Source: Ignavibacteriae bacterium HGW-Ignavibacteriae-3
GTDB lineage: Bacteria; Bacteroidota; Ignavibacteria; Ignavibacteriales; Melioribacteraceae
Length of the DNA stretch: 42,004 nt
Direction of reading: 5' to 3'
Assembly: GCA_002839795.1 (NCBI GenBank)
Contig: PGYS01000008.1
Coordinates: 1-42,004 of the forward strand
The stretch's first letter is position 1; each line of letters opens with the position of its first letter. Position numbers and translations under genes: made by a program. Shown here in pieces: positions 26,332 through 36,233 of this stretch. The notes below the pieces were generated by a model. That model worked only from the letters and a program-made list of their open reading frames with translations, searched no databases and was not told the DNA's origin.

Positions 26332-27198
26332 ATGAGAAAAATAATGTTGTATGTACTTCTGTTTTTGGGTCTAATAATTATATCCTACTTTATTGCTACT
26401 ACAATTGCCGAATCAACTCTTCGAAGTAAAATTGAGGCGGAAACGAAAGAAATGTTCGATAAAGTTAAAGACGTGCATCCTCAAATTGTAACCGAATCGG
26501 ATATAAAAAATCTTCCCGAACCGGTTAAAAGATGGTTGAGATATTCAGAAGTTATCGGGAAGGAGAGGGTTGTGAGTGTCCGTTTGAAACAAAAAGGAAC
26601 TTTCCGGATGGGAGTTGATAAGGATTGGATTCCGTTTGAGGCTGAAGAATACTACACAATTGATGAGCCGGCATTTTTATGGTCCGTAAAAATGAAGATG
26701 GCTCCCTTTTTCTATGTGACCGGGAGAGACCGTTATTTTGAAGGAAAGGGGAATATGCTTGTAAAGCTTGCTTCCATTGTTACCGTTGCAGATGGAAAGG
26801 GAGAGGAGATAGACCAGGGAACTCTTCTCCGGTTTTTAAACGAAATTATGTGGTTTCCCTCAGCGGCTTTAAGTTACTATATCTTCTGGGAAGAGATCGA
26901 TAAAAATTCGGCAAAAGCGACAATGAGTTATGGAGATGTTACCGCATCCGCCATCTTTTTCTTTGATGATAAAGGAGCTTTCATAAATATGACCGCCGAC
27001 CGTTATTGTGACATGGGGAATGGTAAATATAGTCTCGAAAAATGGGCAACTCCTACAGAAGAATATAAACGAATTAATAATATTCCACTTCCTTACAAAG
27101 GAACCGGAATGTGGCACTACAAAAAAGGGGACTTCGAATATGTAAAACTGGAAGTAACTGAGATTGAGTATAACAATCCCGAAATTTATGAAGACTGA
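26332..27198 (+). CDS. DUF6544-like membrane-anchored protein
   Basis: A 288-residue protein with one N-terminal membrane helix (MLYVLLFLGLIIISYFIATTIA, about 5-26). The rest fits the pattern of the DUF6544/DUF6920 family: NLPEPVKRWLRYSEVIGKE, QKGTFRMG, WIPFEAEEYYTIDEPAFLW, GRDRYFEGKGNMLVKLASIV, LLRFLNEIMWFPSAAL and a terminal beta-rich part. The biochemical role of this family is unknown. The next gene starts inside its last codons (ATG 27188, an 11-nt overlap), implying coexpression. The family name is given from memory of the conserved pattern, with moderate confidence. Confidence 0.65.
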   Translation: MRKIMLYVLLFLGLIIISYFIATTIAESTLRSKIEAETKEMFDKVKDVHPQIVTESDIKNLPEPVKRWLRYSEVIGKERVVSVRLKQKGTFRMGVDKDWIPFEAEEYYTIDEPAFLWSVKMKMAPFFYVTGRDRYFEGKGNMLVKLASIVTVADGKGEEIDQGTLLRFLNEIMWFPSAALSYYIFWEEIDKNSAKATMSYGDVTASAIFFFDDKGAFINMTADRYCDMGNGKYSLEKWATPTEEYKRINNIPLPYKGTGMWHYKKGDFEYVKLEVTEIEYNNPEIYED

Positions 27199-27748
27199 AA
27201 CGATTAAATATCTCGCGCTTCTGCGTGGAATAAATGTCGGCGGCAAGAATTTAATTAAGATGGATGAACTGCGGCGGCTGTTTGAAACTGTGGAGTTTGA
27301 GAATGTAAGAACTTATATCCAGAGTGGAAACGTTTTGTTTGAATCGACCGAGATGAACGATAAGATAATCGCCGCAAAATTAGAAGCGGCTTTAAAGAAA
27401 CACCTTGGAGAAGTTATTCCGGTGTTTATAAGAACCGCAGACGAGCTGGGTGCAATCGCAAAATTGAATCCCTTCAAAAAGATTACAACTGCTTCGAGTA
27501 CAAAACTGTATGTAAGTTTTTTAAATGATGAACTGAAAAAGAAACCAGAGCTTCCGCACATATCTCCGAAGAATGATGTTGAAATCATAGAAATTAGAAA
27601 GAGGGAAGTTTACTCCTTAACAAAAGAAATAAAAGGCCGGTCCGGATTTCCAAATAATTTTGTAGAGAAAGAATATGCAATTCCCGCAACCACACGCAAC
27701 TGGTCGACCGTTTGTAAATTATTTGAATTAACCACTTCAGAAAGCTAG
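27188..27748 (+). CDS. DUF1697 family protein
   Basis: A 186-residue member of DUF1697. Diagnostic sequences are YLALLRGINVGGKNLIKMDELR near the N-terminus, VRTYIQSGNVLFES, and the C-terminal EIKGRSGFPNNFVEKEY with ATTRNWSTVCKLFEL. The family is widespread, cytoplasmic and functionally uncharacterised. The ATG at 27188 overlaps the previous gene by 11 nt; an alternative TTG at 27164 adds eight residues that are not family-like, so it is rejected. Confidence 0.9.
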   Translation: MKTETIKYLALLRGINVGGKNLIKMDELRRLFETVEFENVRTYIQSGNVLFESTEMNDKIIAAKLEAALKKHLGEVIPVFIRTADELGAIAKLNPFKKITTASSTKLYVSFLNDELKKKPELPHISPKNDVEIIEIRKREVYSLTKEIKGRSGFPNNFVEKEYAIPATTRNWSTVCKLFELTTSES

Positions 27749-27805
27749 GCAATAAGAGTTTTTATTCCATACTATTCATTAACTATTTTAATTGAGAGTG
27801 CCGTA

Positions 27806-28588
27806 TTGGATTTGACAAATGATAAAATTATGCCGGCGTTGTTCGTGGGTCATGGATCACCGATGAATGCAATAGAGGATAATGAATTCTCAAAAGCGTG
27901 GGAAAAAATTGGAGCTGAACTGCCGAAACCCAAAGCTATTTTGTGCATCTCGGCGCATTGGTTTGTTAACGAACTCGCAATAACAGCCATGGAGAAACCT
28001 AAAACGATTCATGATTTCTATGGATTTCCAAAAGAGCTTTATGATGTAAAATATCCGGCTCCCGGCGCTCCTCAGCCCGCCGAAGAGACTCATAAACTTT
28101 TAATAGATAAAGAAGCCGGCTTAAATATGGATTGGGGACTGGATCATGGAACGTGGTCTGTGCTCTGCAGAATGTTTCCCGAGGCCGCTATCCCAACATA
28201 CCAGTTAAGCATTAACAGCAGTATGCCTCCTGAATATCATTTTGAAATTGGAAAAAGAATAAAGGCGTTTCGCTCAAAAGGAGTATTGATTATCGGCAGC
28301 GGAAATATTGTACACAATTTGCCAATGATGAAATCCGATAATACTCCATATGAGTGGGCGGTTGAGTTCGATAATAAATCGGAGCAGCTGATTTACGATA
28401 GAGATTTCGAAAGCCTTGTTAATTATCATAATCTTGGTAAAGAGGCGCTGCTCTCAATTCCAACACCCGATCATTATTTCCCCCTGCTTTATATTCTCGG
28501 CGCCGCATCAAAAGACGAGGAAATAAATTTCTTTGCAGAGGGACTAACACTCGGTTCAATCTCAATGCGGTCGTTAAGGATTGGTTAG
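27806..28588 (+). CDS. ygiD: YgiD-type 4,5-DOPA-extradiol dioxygenase-like protein
   Basis: A 260-residue protein of the class III extradiol ring-cleavage dioxygenase (LigB/DODA) family, most like E. coli YgiD. Metal ligand candidates are H16 (FVGHGSPMN), H51 (ISAHWF), H170 (GSGNIVHNL), with H114 (DHGTWSVL) and H223 (TPDHYFPLL) at the active site. Plant and bacterial homologues cleave L-DOPA or related catechols using a divalent metal; the natural substrate here is unknown. The start is uncertain: TTG at 27806 has a weak GAGAG upstream, while ATG at 27830 gives a protein beginning MPALFVGHGSP. It lies 18 nt before the U32 gene on the same strand. Confidence 0.88.
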   Translation: MDLTNDKIMPALFVGHGSPMNAIEDNEFSKAWEKIGAELPKPKAILCISAHWFVNELAITAMEKPKTIHDFYGFPKELYDVKYPAPGAPQPAEETHKLLIDKEAGLNMDWGLDHGTWSVLCRMFPEAAIPTYQLSINSSMPPEYHFEIGKRIKAFRSKGVLIIGSGNIVHNLPMMKSDNTPYEWAVEFDNKSEQLIYDRDFESLVNYHNLGKEALLSIPTPDHYFPLLYILGAASKDEEINFFAEGLTLGSISMRSLRIG

Positions 28589-28606
28589 ATATTTAAGAGC
28601 GGTCGA

Positions 28607-30424
28607 ATGAAAAAAACAAAAATAGAATTACTCTCTCCCGCGAAAGATCTTGAGTGCGGAATTGCAGCCATAGATTGCGGCGCGGATGCCGTTTATATCG
28701 GAGCTCCCGCTTTCGGGGCACGCGCTGCCGCGGGTAATTCTATTAATGATATTTCAAAGCTTGTGAAATACGCACATAAATTTTGGGTAAAAGTTTATGT
28801 AACGGTCAATACAATTCTTTATGATGATGAGCTTGGGGATGTAAGAGACTTAATCAAAAAACTTTACGAAATCGGCGTGGATGCGATTATCTTTCAGGAC
28901 ATGGCGCTTCTTGAAATGGATATTCCACCTATTCAGCTATTCGCTTCCACGCAAACACACAACTATGATCCGGAAAGGATTAAACACCTTGATGATATCG
29001 GAATTAAAAGAATAATTCTCGCGCGTGAATTGTCTCTTGCCAAAATTAGAGATATTCGTCAAGCCGTAAATGCTGAGCTTGAATTTTTTGTTCACGGGTC
29101 TTTGTGTGTCTGTCTGAGCGGACAATGTTATATGAGCCACGCTATCACAGGACGAAGCGCGAACAGGGGCGAATGCGCACAGCCGTGCCGGATGGAATAC
29201 ACGCTTATAGACGGGAACGGTAAAGTAATTGTAAAAGATAAACACTTATTATCGCTCCGCGATTTGGATCTATCCGCATATCTGAATGATTTGCTCGAAG
29301 CAGGAATTACTTCATTTAAAATAGAGGGACGGCTGAAAGATATCGGATACGTGAAAAACATAACCGCGTATTACAGACAGAAACTGGATGCTATAATCGA
29401 ACACAATAATTTATATCAAAGATCTTCGACAGGATATTCGGTTATTCCTTTCGAGCCTGATCCCGAGCGGACATTCAACAGGGGATATACATCATATTTT
29501 CTTGACGGAAAGGATGAGAAGATTTCTTCCATCGACACCCCAAAATCAAAAGGAAAATATCTCGGAACCGTTTTGAGTGTCGACAGACTTGGTTTTACAA
29601 TTGATACTTATGAAACAATCATACCCGGCGATGGGATATGTTTCTTAGATGAAGACGGGGAGCTTGCGGGAATGAGCGTAAACAGAGTCGAGGAGGATAA
29701 AATTCTTACTTCCGAAACTAAGGGCATAAAAGCGGGCGCGGAAGTTTACCGCAATTACGATAAATCATTTGAAGATGAATTAAAAAAAGAGTGCACAAGA
29801 AAGATCCGCGTTAATATTACAGTCGATGAAACCGGCCGGGCGCTTTGCGTAACGGCCGTTGATGAATCCGGAATAAAAATTTCAAAGACATTCGAAACAC
29901 AAAAAACAATTGCAGAGAATGAATCAAAAGCCGACGAAACATTCAGAAAGCAGTTTTCCAAATCGGGCGGATCTCTCTTTGAGGTTACCGGAGTAAAATT
30001 AAATTTCAAACAGCCGATTTTCCTCCCCATAAAGGCGATTAATGAATTGCGCCGTACGATTTTGGAATTACTTGAAAAGGAAAGAGCAAAGAAGTATAAG
30101 GTTGAGAATTTAGAATTGAGGGTGGCGAATTCAAGCATAAATAAAACGGAACTGGATTATAAAGCGAATGTAGTGAATAAATTATCACTGAAATTTTACA
30201 AAGATTCGGGCGCGGAAAAAATCGAGGAGGGTTTTGAATTACAGAAAGATTTTTCCGGCAAAACATTAATGACGTGCAAATACTGCATCAAAGATGAACT
30301 CGGCTACTGCCCCCAGAATACAGACGAAAAACTTGATGAGCCGCTTTACCTTTCAAACGGAGGGAAAAAATACAAACTCATTTTCAACTGCAAAGACTGT
30401 AAAATGGAAATCATACACAGTTAA
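28607..30424 (+). CDS. Peptidase U32-family protein (RlhA-like, Fe-S)
   Basis: A 605-residue U32 protein. The N-terminal barrel carries ELLSPAKDLECGIAAIDCGADAVYIG and STQTHNYD. The cluster motif HGSLCVCLSGQCYMS (164-176) with RGECAQPCR (188-196) provides the cysteines (C167, C174, C190, C194) typical of this family, several members of which bind a 4Fe-4S cluster and hydroxylate RNA (RlhA, TrhP). The C-terminal part ends in LMTCKYCIKDELGYC and FNCKDCKMEI, a four-cysteine ending seen in large U32 proteins. The size is closest to RlhA, which makes 5-hydroxycytidine in 23S rRNA, but TrhP-like function cannot be excluded. An unusual stretch near residues 495-520 may be a repeat-derived insertion. 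It ends by overlapping the convergent TolC gene by 4 bp. Confidence 0.85.
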   Translation: MKKTKIELLSPAKDLECGIAAIDCGADAVYIGAPAFGARAAAGNSINDISKLVKYAHKFWVKVYVTVNTILYDDELGDVRDLIKKLYEIGVDAIIFQDMALLEMDIPPIQLFASTQTHNYDPERIKHLDDIGIKRIILARELSLAKIRDIRQAVNAELEFFVHGSLCVCLSGQCYMSHAITGRSANRGECAQPCRMEYTLIDGNGKVIVKDKHLLSLRDLDLSAYLNDLLEAGITSFKIEGRLKDIGYVKNITAYYRQKLDAIIEHNNLYQRSSTGYSVIPFEPDPERTFNRGYTSYFLDGKDEKISSIDTPKSKGKYLGTVLSVDRLGFTIDTYETIIPGDGICFLDEDGELAGMSVNRVEEDKILTSETKGIKAGAEVYRNYDKSFEDELKKECTRKIRVNITVDETGRALCVTAVDESGIKISKTFETQKTIAENESKADETFRKQFSKSGGSLFEVTGVKLNFKQPIFLPIKAINELRRTILELLEKERAKKYKVENLELRVANSSINKTELDYKANVVNKLSLKFYKDSGAEKIEEGFELQKDFSGKTLMTCKYCIKDELGYCPQNTDEKLDEPLYLSNGGKKYKLIFNCKDCKMEIIHS

Positions 30425-31728
30425 TTCAGAAGATTTCCGCTGATTTTAAGCAAATCCTTTTCACTTACCTCTGCATTATAACGCGCCGATGAAAGCCGGC
30501 TCTGCGCGGTTGTATAACTTCTTTGAACATCGCGGAACTCAAGAGGCGAAAGTATTCCAAGTTTGAACTGATCCATCGCAAGATCCAGATTTTCCTTTGC
30601 AACCGAAACATTTTCCTCCTCCAAATTCAGTATTTCCAGATTCTTCTCATAGTTTTTATAGGATATGAGAAGAGCAGATTCAACTGTGTTTATAACGGCG
30701 AGAAGGTTTATTTCATTCTTGTCTAATACTATTTTCGCATTCTGAACTGCGAGCTGAGTATTCATTCCATTGAAAATGTTCCATGATAAGCTTAAGCCGT
30801 AATTGTAGCCGTAACTTTTATTGCTCTTAACCAATCCGGCATCGGCCTGTGATTTCTGATAATTGTATCCGCTGGTTAAGCTTATTTTAGGGAAAAAATC
30901 GCCTCTCGATAAACTGACATCATACTCAGAAAGGTTTTTGGATTTCTCCGCTTTTAAAAGATCGGAATTGTTTTTCAGGGCCGCTTCCCGCAATCTGTCA
31001 AAATGCAGTCCTCTTTTAATTTCCATCTCATCATCAACATCAAAATCCGTTGAGACATTTCTGGTTAGCAGTTTATTAAGAGATATTTTCAGACTGCTCA
31101 TAACTACTTCCTGGGCAAGAAGATTTGATTTATCCGTATTCAGGTCAACCCTGGCCCGAAGAACATCAAGCTTGGAGGCCGAACCTATGGAAAGTTTTTC
31201 CTCAGCAAGTCTTAATCTTTCTTCGGAGATGCTGATACTCTCCATTGCTACCGTGTAGTTATATTTTTGCCTTATTATATCATAATAAGTTCTTATAACA
31301 TCGAGCAGTGAGTTTTCAATCTGATTTTTTAATTGAATCTCGCCAAGTTCTTTATATTCTCTCAGTTTAGAATATGATGTGAACATTTTAAATCCATCGA
31401 AGAGTGTCCAGCTTAAAGTAATATTGGCATTTGTCGAACCGCTTCCGGCTTCTGTCTTATCAACACTTGTACCGTCGGCATAGTCCTGCTTTGTGTTGTT
31501 AACGGTTCTGGTCTGCGATCCCGCAGCATCTATTTTAGGCAGGAATCCCGCGTTGCCAATCGAATAATTATTATCACTGATCGCGGCATCATTTTTTGCC
31601 AGTCTTATATCGTAGTTATTCTCCAACGCAATCTTAATTACATCATTCAGCGATAATTTCTGCTGAGGGAAAACCCGGGGGTTCATTAATAATACAGCCG
31701 CAATAATTAAAAACTTATTTACCTTCAC
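30421..31728 (-). CDS. TolC-family outer-membrane efflux channel
   Basis: A 435-residue TolC-like protein with signal peptide residues 1-21 (FLIIAAVLLMNPRVFPQ). Two repeats of long coiled-coil helices with intervening strands are visible: LSLNDVIKIALENNYDIRLAKND…, DVIRTYYDIIRQKYNYTVAMESISISEERLRLAEEKLSIG, and the second repeat AVINTVESALLISYKNYEKNLEILNLEEENVSVAKENLDLA…FKLGILSPLEFRDVQRSY. It trimerises into the outer-membrane duct of the tripartite pump encoded just upstream: the RND gene ends 49 nt before this start. The last gene of the efflux operon, it converges on the U32 gene with a 4-bp overlap. Confidence 0.92.
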   Translation of the reverse strand: MKVNKFLIIAAVLLMNPRVFPQQKLSLNDVIKIALENNYDIRLAKNDAAISDNNYSIGNAGFLPKIDAAGSQTRTVNNTKQDYADGTSVDKTEAGSGSTNANITLSWTLFDGFKMFTSYSKLREYKELGEIQLKNQIENSLLDVIRTYYDIIRQKYNYTVAMESISISEERLRLAEEKLSIGSASKLDVLRARVDLNTDKSNLLAQEVVMSSLKISLNKLLTRNVSTDFDVDDEMEIKRGLHFDRLREAALKNNSDLLKAEKSKNLSEYDVSLSRGDFFPKISLTSGYNYQKSQADAGLVKSNKSYGYNYGLSLSWNIFNGMNTQLAVQNAKIVLDKNEINLLAVINTVESALLISYKNYEKNLEILNLEEENVSVAKENLDLAMDQFKLGILSPLEFRDVQRSYTTAQSRLSSARYNAEVSEKDLLKISGNLLN

Positions 31729-31777
31729 TTGAAACTCCGATACAGCTATGAATAATCATTTAAAAATTTATTGACTT

Positions 31778-34700
31778 TTAATTCGCTTCAGTAACATTCG
31801 AGACGCTTTTTGATTTTTCCGAGAAATAAGTATAAACCGCCGGAATAACAAATAAAGTGAGGATGGTTGAAAATGTTAATCCTCCGATAACCGCAATGCC
31901 CATTGAAACGCGGCTTTCGGCACCCGCGCCGAGCGCAAGCGCGATTGGCAATGTTCCCAGAATTGTAGCGAGACTCGTCATTAAAATGGGACGAAATCTA
32001 AGCACGGCAGCTTCTCTTACGGCCTCCATTACAGAAAGCCCCTGCGCTTTTCTCTGATTGGCAAATTCAACAATCAGAATTCCGTTTTTAGTAACAAGGC
32101 CAATTAACATTACCAATCCGATCTCGCTGAAAATATTCATCGTCTGATTGAACAGGAAAAGCGAAATGAAAGCACCGGCGATGGCCAAAGGTACGGTGAA
32201 CATTATAATGAACGGGTCACGGAAACTTTCAAACTGCGCCGCAAGAATTAAATACAGAAGGGTAAGCGCCAGGATAAATGTGAAAAGAAGACTCGAAGAA
32301 CTTTCAACAAAATCCTTTGAAGGGCCGGTAAGTGCCGTCGCAAAAGACTTATCAAGCACTTTTGAGGCAATTTCATCCATTGCCGCAATTCCATCGCCTA
32401 TAGTTTTTTCCGGAGCGAGACTCGCGGAAAAAGTTGCGGCTACGTAACGGTTAAATCTGTAAAGCTGCGGCGGTGTGCTCTGAGTTTTTATAGAGATAAA
32501 ATTATCGAGCTGAATCAATTCACCTTTTCTGGATTTTACATAAAGCGCCTGCAGATCCAGGGGTTTGGCCCGGTACTCTTTAGCAATTTGTCCAATGATC
32601 TGGTACTGTTTTCCGTTCATTATAAAATAGCCGTAACGCTGTCCGCTTAATCCTAACTGAAGGGCCTGGGCTATATCAACTACAGCAACGCCGAGTTCAC
32701 GCGCTTTAGAACGGTCGATCTCAAGCGCAATTTCCGGTTTATTAAATTTCAGATTAACATCCACCTGGGCAAAAGTCGGATTACCTCTCGCTTCATCCAA
32801 AAATTTCGGGATTATGTCCCGCAATTTTTCCAACGTAGGGGATTGTACTACATATTGAACGGGAAGATTTCCGCCGCGCTGAGTTCCGATGGTCTGCGCC
32901 TGAGAAACAAATGTTCTGCCGTCGCTGAGTTTATTCACCTGTTTAGTAAGGTCATCATAAATTTTTTGCTGAGAGCGGGTCCGCTTGTCTCTATCTACAA
33001 GAGTCAGCCTTATAAAGCCGGAATTATTCGCGCTTCCCCCGCCGCCGACAGCCACTCCCATCAACGAACTTTCTTTTTCGGGAACATGTTCTTCAAGAAT
33101 CCCATAGAGCTTATCCATAAAGTTATAAGTGAAATTATATGAGGACCCCTCAAGCGTTGTGGTGTTAACCCGTATCTCATTCCTGTCTTCAATTGGAGCC
33201 AACTCTTTTTGAAGCAGCTGAAAGACAACGGCCGCTACTACTATCGTTCCTCCCATAATCGCAAAACCCAGCCAGCGTTTTTTAAGGAATGATGATAAAA
33301 CTTTTTCGTACCCGGAAATAAATTTTACGAAAAAAGGTTCGGTCCATTGATAAAATCTGCTGTGGTGCGCTTTCCGCTTTATAATTCTGGTACTTAACAT
33401 AGGAGTAAGAGTCAGCGCGACAAATGCAGAAATAATGACCGAGCCGGCAATAACAATTCCGAATTCCCGGAACAATCTTCCGGTTAATCCCTGAAGAAAA
33501 ATGATCGGTAAAAACACCACCGCAAGCGCGACTGTGGTTGAAATGATGGCAAAGAAAATCTCGGATGAGCCTTTTATTCCGGCTTCCATCGGCTCCATTC
33601 CATCTTCAATCTTTTTGTAAATATTTTCAAGAACCACAATTGCATCGTCAACAACGAGCCCAATTGCGAGCACTATTCCAAGAAGAGTTAAAACATTTAT
33701 GGTAAAGTTCATGAAATACATTATAAAGAAAGTGCCGATAAGCGATATGGGTATTGCGAGAATAGGAATAATGGTTGTGCGCCAGTCCCTCAGGAATAAG
33801 AAAATAATCATAATAACAAGTATGAAAGCTATGATAATAGTTTCTTCCACTTCACCGATGGATTTGCGGATGTATCTTGTTGAATCTGAACTGATTCCGA
33901 TTTCAACATCGGAAGGAATGTCTCTCTTGATCTGTTCAACCCTTTTGTAACATTCATCCGCGATGTCTATATGATTTGATCCGGGCTGCGGAGTAATCAC
34001 AACTCCTATCATGGGAATTCCGTCCCGCTTGATAATTGAATACTCGTTCTCCGGCCCGAGTTCCGCATATCCGATATCCGACAGACGGACAAATTCGCCC
34101 TGATCCTCGCGGATGATAAGATTATTAAATTCTTCGGCGGTAAGCATTCTGCCCTTAGTACGGATTGTCATCTCAGTGTTTGTTCCTTCAATTCTGCCCG
34201 AAGGAAGCTCAACATTTTCACTGCTTAGAGCGGAACGGATTTCCGCTGCCGATACTTTTAACGAGGCCATTTTATACGGATCGAGCCAGAGACGCATAGA
34301 GTATCTCTTCTCTCCGAAAATGGAAACCTGGCTCACACCCGGAATTGTCTGCAGTCTTTCTTTAAAAATGTTTTGTGCGATATCGGATAGTTCAAGGAGA
34401 TTTTTAGAATCGCTTTTTAAAGTAAAGTACAGGATCGGATTGGCATCGGCATCTGCTTTAGTTACAACCGGCGGATCCGCGTCCGGCGGCAAGTCCCTAA
34501 CAGCGCGCGATACTCTGTCACGAACATCATTAGCCGCGCTTTCAAGTTGGATTTCAACATTGAATTCAACCGTGATCTGGCTTCTGCCGTCCCTGCTTGT
34601 GGATGTAATAGAACGGATACCCGGAATGCCGTTGATGCTGGCCTCAAGAGGTTCTGTAATCTGAGATTCAATAACATCGGCGTTGGCGCCGGTATATGAA

Positions 34701-34846
34701 ACCCCGACGGTTATAATGGGAGGATCAATGCTCGGATATTCACGCACGCCAAGATATGTGAACCCGATAATTCCAAGCAGAAGAATCGTAAGCGACATTA
34801 CAATCGAAAGAACCGGGCGGTGTATACTAAGTGATGAAAGACTCAT
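31778..34846 (-). CDS. RND-family efflux pump inner-membrane transporter (HAE1 type)
   Basis: A 1022-residue proton-driven exporter of the AcrB/MexF type. The N-terminal segment SIHRPVLSIVMSLTILLLGIIGF is transmembrane helix 1. The periplasmic porter domains carry GVSYTGANADVIESQITEPLE and GVSQVSIFGEKRYSMRLWLDP. Transmembrane helix 4 contains GLVVDDAIVVLENI, with the proton-relay aspartates D400 and D401. The second half shows LYLILAAQFESFRDPFIIMFTVPLA and LIGLVTKNGILIVEFANQ. Length is normal. It lies between the adaptor and the TolC gene in one transcription direction. Substrates cannot be inferred; hydrophobic drugs or envelope lipids are usual for this group. Confidence 0.95.
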   Translation of the reverse strand: MSLSSLSIHRPVLSIVMSLTILLLGIIGFTYLGVREYPSIDPPIITVGVSYTGANADVIESQITEPLEASINGIPGIRSITSTSRDGRSQITVEFNVEIQLESAANDVRDRVSRAVRDLPPDADPPVVTKADADANPILYFTLKSDSKNLLELSDIAQNIFKERLQTIPGVSQVSIFGEKRYSMRLWLDPYKMASLKVSAAEIRSALSSENVELPSGRIEGTNTEMTIRTKGRMLTAEEFNNLIIREDQGEFVRLSDIGYAELGPENEYSIIKRDGIPMIGVVITPQPGSNHIDIADECYKRVEQIKRDIPSDVEIGISSDSTRYIRKSIGEVEETIIIAFILVIMIIFLFLRDWRTTIIPILAIPISLIGTFFIMYFMNFTINVLTLLGIVLAIGLVVDDAIVVLENIYKKIEDGMEPMEAGIKGSSEIFFAIISTTVALAVVFLPIIFLQGLTGRLFREFGIVIAGSVIISAFVALTLTPMLSTRIIKRKAHHSRFYQWTEPFFVKFISGYEKVLSSFLKKRWLGFAIMGGTIVVAAVVFQLLQKELAPIEDRNEIRVNTTTLEGSSYNFTYNFMDKLYGILEEHVPEKESSLMGVAVGGGGSANNSGFIRLTLVDRDKRTRSQQKIYDDLTKQVNKLSDGRTFVSQAQTIGTQRGGNLPVQYVVQSPTLEKLRDIIPKFLDEARGNPTFAQVDVNLKFNKPEIALEIDRSKARELGVAVVDIAQALQLGLSGQRYGYFIMNGKQYQIIGQIAKEYRAKPLDLQALYVKSRKGELIQLDNFISIKTQSTPPQLYRFNRYVAATFSASLAPEKTIGDGIAAMDEIASKVLDKSFATALTGPSKDFVESSSSLLFTFILALTLLYLILAAQFESFRDPFIIMFTVPLAIAGAFISLFLFNQTMNIFSEIGLVMLIGLVTKNGILIVEFANQRKAQGLSVMEAVREAAVLRFRPILMTSLATILGTLPIALALGAGAESRVSMGIAVIGGLTFSTILTLFVIPAVYTYFSEKSKSVSNVTEAN

Positions 34847-34921
34847 TCTGTTTTTCTCATTTTTTACGTTGCGGTCCGGAGAATTTTACATCAATCACTC
34901 CGGCGGGAAACTCATTTACAG

Positions 34922-36004
34922 CTATTTATTTTCAATATTAAGAATTCTTACTTTTGCGCGGGGACGAAGCTGCATAATGCCGGAAACTATAATCGAATCT
35001 CCGGTAGCGATTCCATCAACAATTTGTACTTCTTCTTCAGTTCTAATTCCGCTTTCAACTTTTTTGGCGATGGCTAAACCGTTTTTATATATGAATACAC
35101 GTTCGCCGGAAATATCAAGCGCCAGCGCCTGTGTGGGAATTGTGATGGCGTTTTTTACATCGTTTAATGCAAGCGTTATCCCAACGTAAGAACCGGGGAT
35201 TAATTCGCGGCGTTCGTTAGGGCAGATAGCGCGTACCTTAAGAGCGCGCGTAGCCGGATCAACTTTCGGCTCGATGGCGTAAATACTTGCCTGATAGATT
35301 TTTCCCGAAGGGGATTTAACGGAAATTTTATTTCCCACCGAAATTATTCCGGCATATCTCTGCGGAATAGAAAAATCAATTTTTACAGGATTAATATTCT
35401 GCAGTGTGGCGATTTTTGTGGAGGAGGAAACGTAGCTCCCCTCGCTCACATAGCGCAATCCGATTGTACCGTTAAACGGGGCATGAATTTCAGTTTTTGC
35501 AATAAGCGCTCTCAGATTTTCAATATCAGCTTTAGCCGAGTTAAGATCGTTAAGTACAACATCATAACTCTCCTGACTAATTCCTTTTTTTTCGAGCAAT
35601 GTTCTCTGTCTGAATTCTTTATCCTCGGCAAGCTTTTTCCTTATTTCAACTTTCTGCAATTGCGCCTGAAGATCGGCATCATTAACCTTAACAAGAAGAT
35701 CGCCTTTATTAACTCTTGTTCCTTCTTTAAAATTAATAGCAATAATTTTTCCCGAGGTTTCCATCCGCAATTCAACTTCTTCATTACTTATAACAGAGCC
35801 GGAAATCTGAAGTTTGTTCTCGAAAGAGGCCGGTTTGGCAATCCGGACATTAACGGCAATCATCGCAGTGCCGCCTCTTCTCCCTGCGGCTGTTTCCCCT
35901 CCTTCAATCTCCTTTTTGCTACAAAACCTGGGGATCACCAAAAATCCGATGATTACAATTACAAATCCGGCTATTGATATTTTTTTGATCGTCTTACTGT
36001 TCAT
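34922..36004 (-). CDS. Periplasmic adaptor (membrane-fusion protein) of the RND pump
   Basis: About 360 residues of the AcrA/HlyD-like adaptor family. A single N-terminal hydrophobic anchor (ISIAGFVIVIIGFLVIP) ends near FCSKK. Next come the barrel-sandwich/lipoyl halves (LQISGSVISNEEVELRMETSGKIIAINFKEG and AKTEIHAPFNGTIGLRYVSEGSYV), a coiled-coil hairpin between them (LQAQLQKVEIRKKLAEDKEFRQRTLLEKKGISQESYD), and beta-barrel and membrane-proximal domains. It bridges the RND transporter and TolC. ATG at 36004 is preferred over TTG at 36019: it removes a five-residue extension and has AAAGAG upstream. It is the first gene of the operon. No regulator is adjacent. Confidence 0.93.
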   Translation of the reverse strand: MNSKTIKKISIAGFVIVIIGFLVIPRFCSKKEIEGGETAAGRRGGTAMIAVNVRIAKPASFENKLQISGSVISNEEVELRMETSGKIIAINFKEGTRVNKGDLLVKVNDADLQAQLQKVEIRKKLAEDKEFRQRTLLEKKGISQESYDVVLNDLNSAKADIENLRALIAKTEIHAPFNGTIGLRYVSEGSYVSSSTKIATLQNINPVKIDFSIPQRYAGIISVGNKISVKSPSGKIYQASIYAIEPKVDPATRALKVRAICPNERRELIPGSYVGITLALNDVKNAITIPTQALALDISGERVFIYKNGLAIAKKVESGIRTEEEVQIVDGIATGDSIIVSGIMQLRPRAKVRILNIENK

Positions 36005-36153
36005 AGAGCTCTTTTCCAAAAAGTTGATTTACACTTACGAATTCGGGCATAAAAATAGGAATAAGATTAGTGCTTTCCCTGTTAAAATATGTTAATCTGG
36101 CTTTCATCTTAACCGCGGCATTAAATTCCTGATAATTAACCCAAATATTTTTT

Positions 36154-36173
36154 TTAGAACAAGTTTATTCTAA
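36154..36173. promoter_or_regulatory. Dyad in the divergent efflux/BASS promoter region
   Basis: TTAGAA-8 nt-TTCTAA is a 6-bp perfect dyad in the 229-bp intergenic region between the efflux operon and the transporter gene at 36234. It could be an operator, but AT-rich sequence makes chance dyads common. Confidence 0.25.
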
Positions 36174-36233
36174 TAATAAGTATTGAAACACGGTTCAGTC
36201 ATACTTAAGTTTCATAAAACAAAATAATTTTAA

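Noticed and set aside
34113-35189. Plus-strand frames opposite the RND pump and adaptor genes
   Set aside because: They are antisense to well-conserved efflux genes and carry no recognisable motifs.
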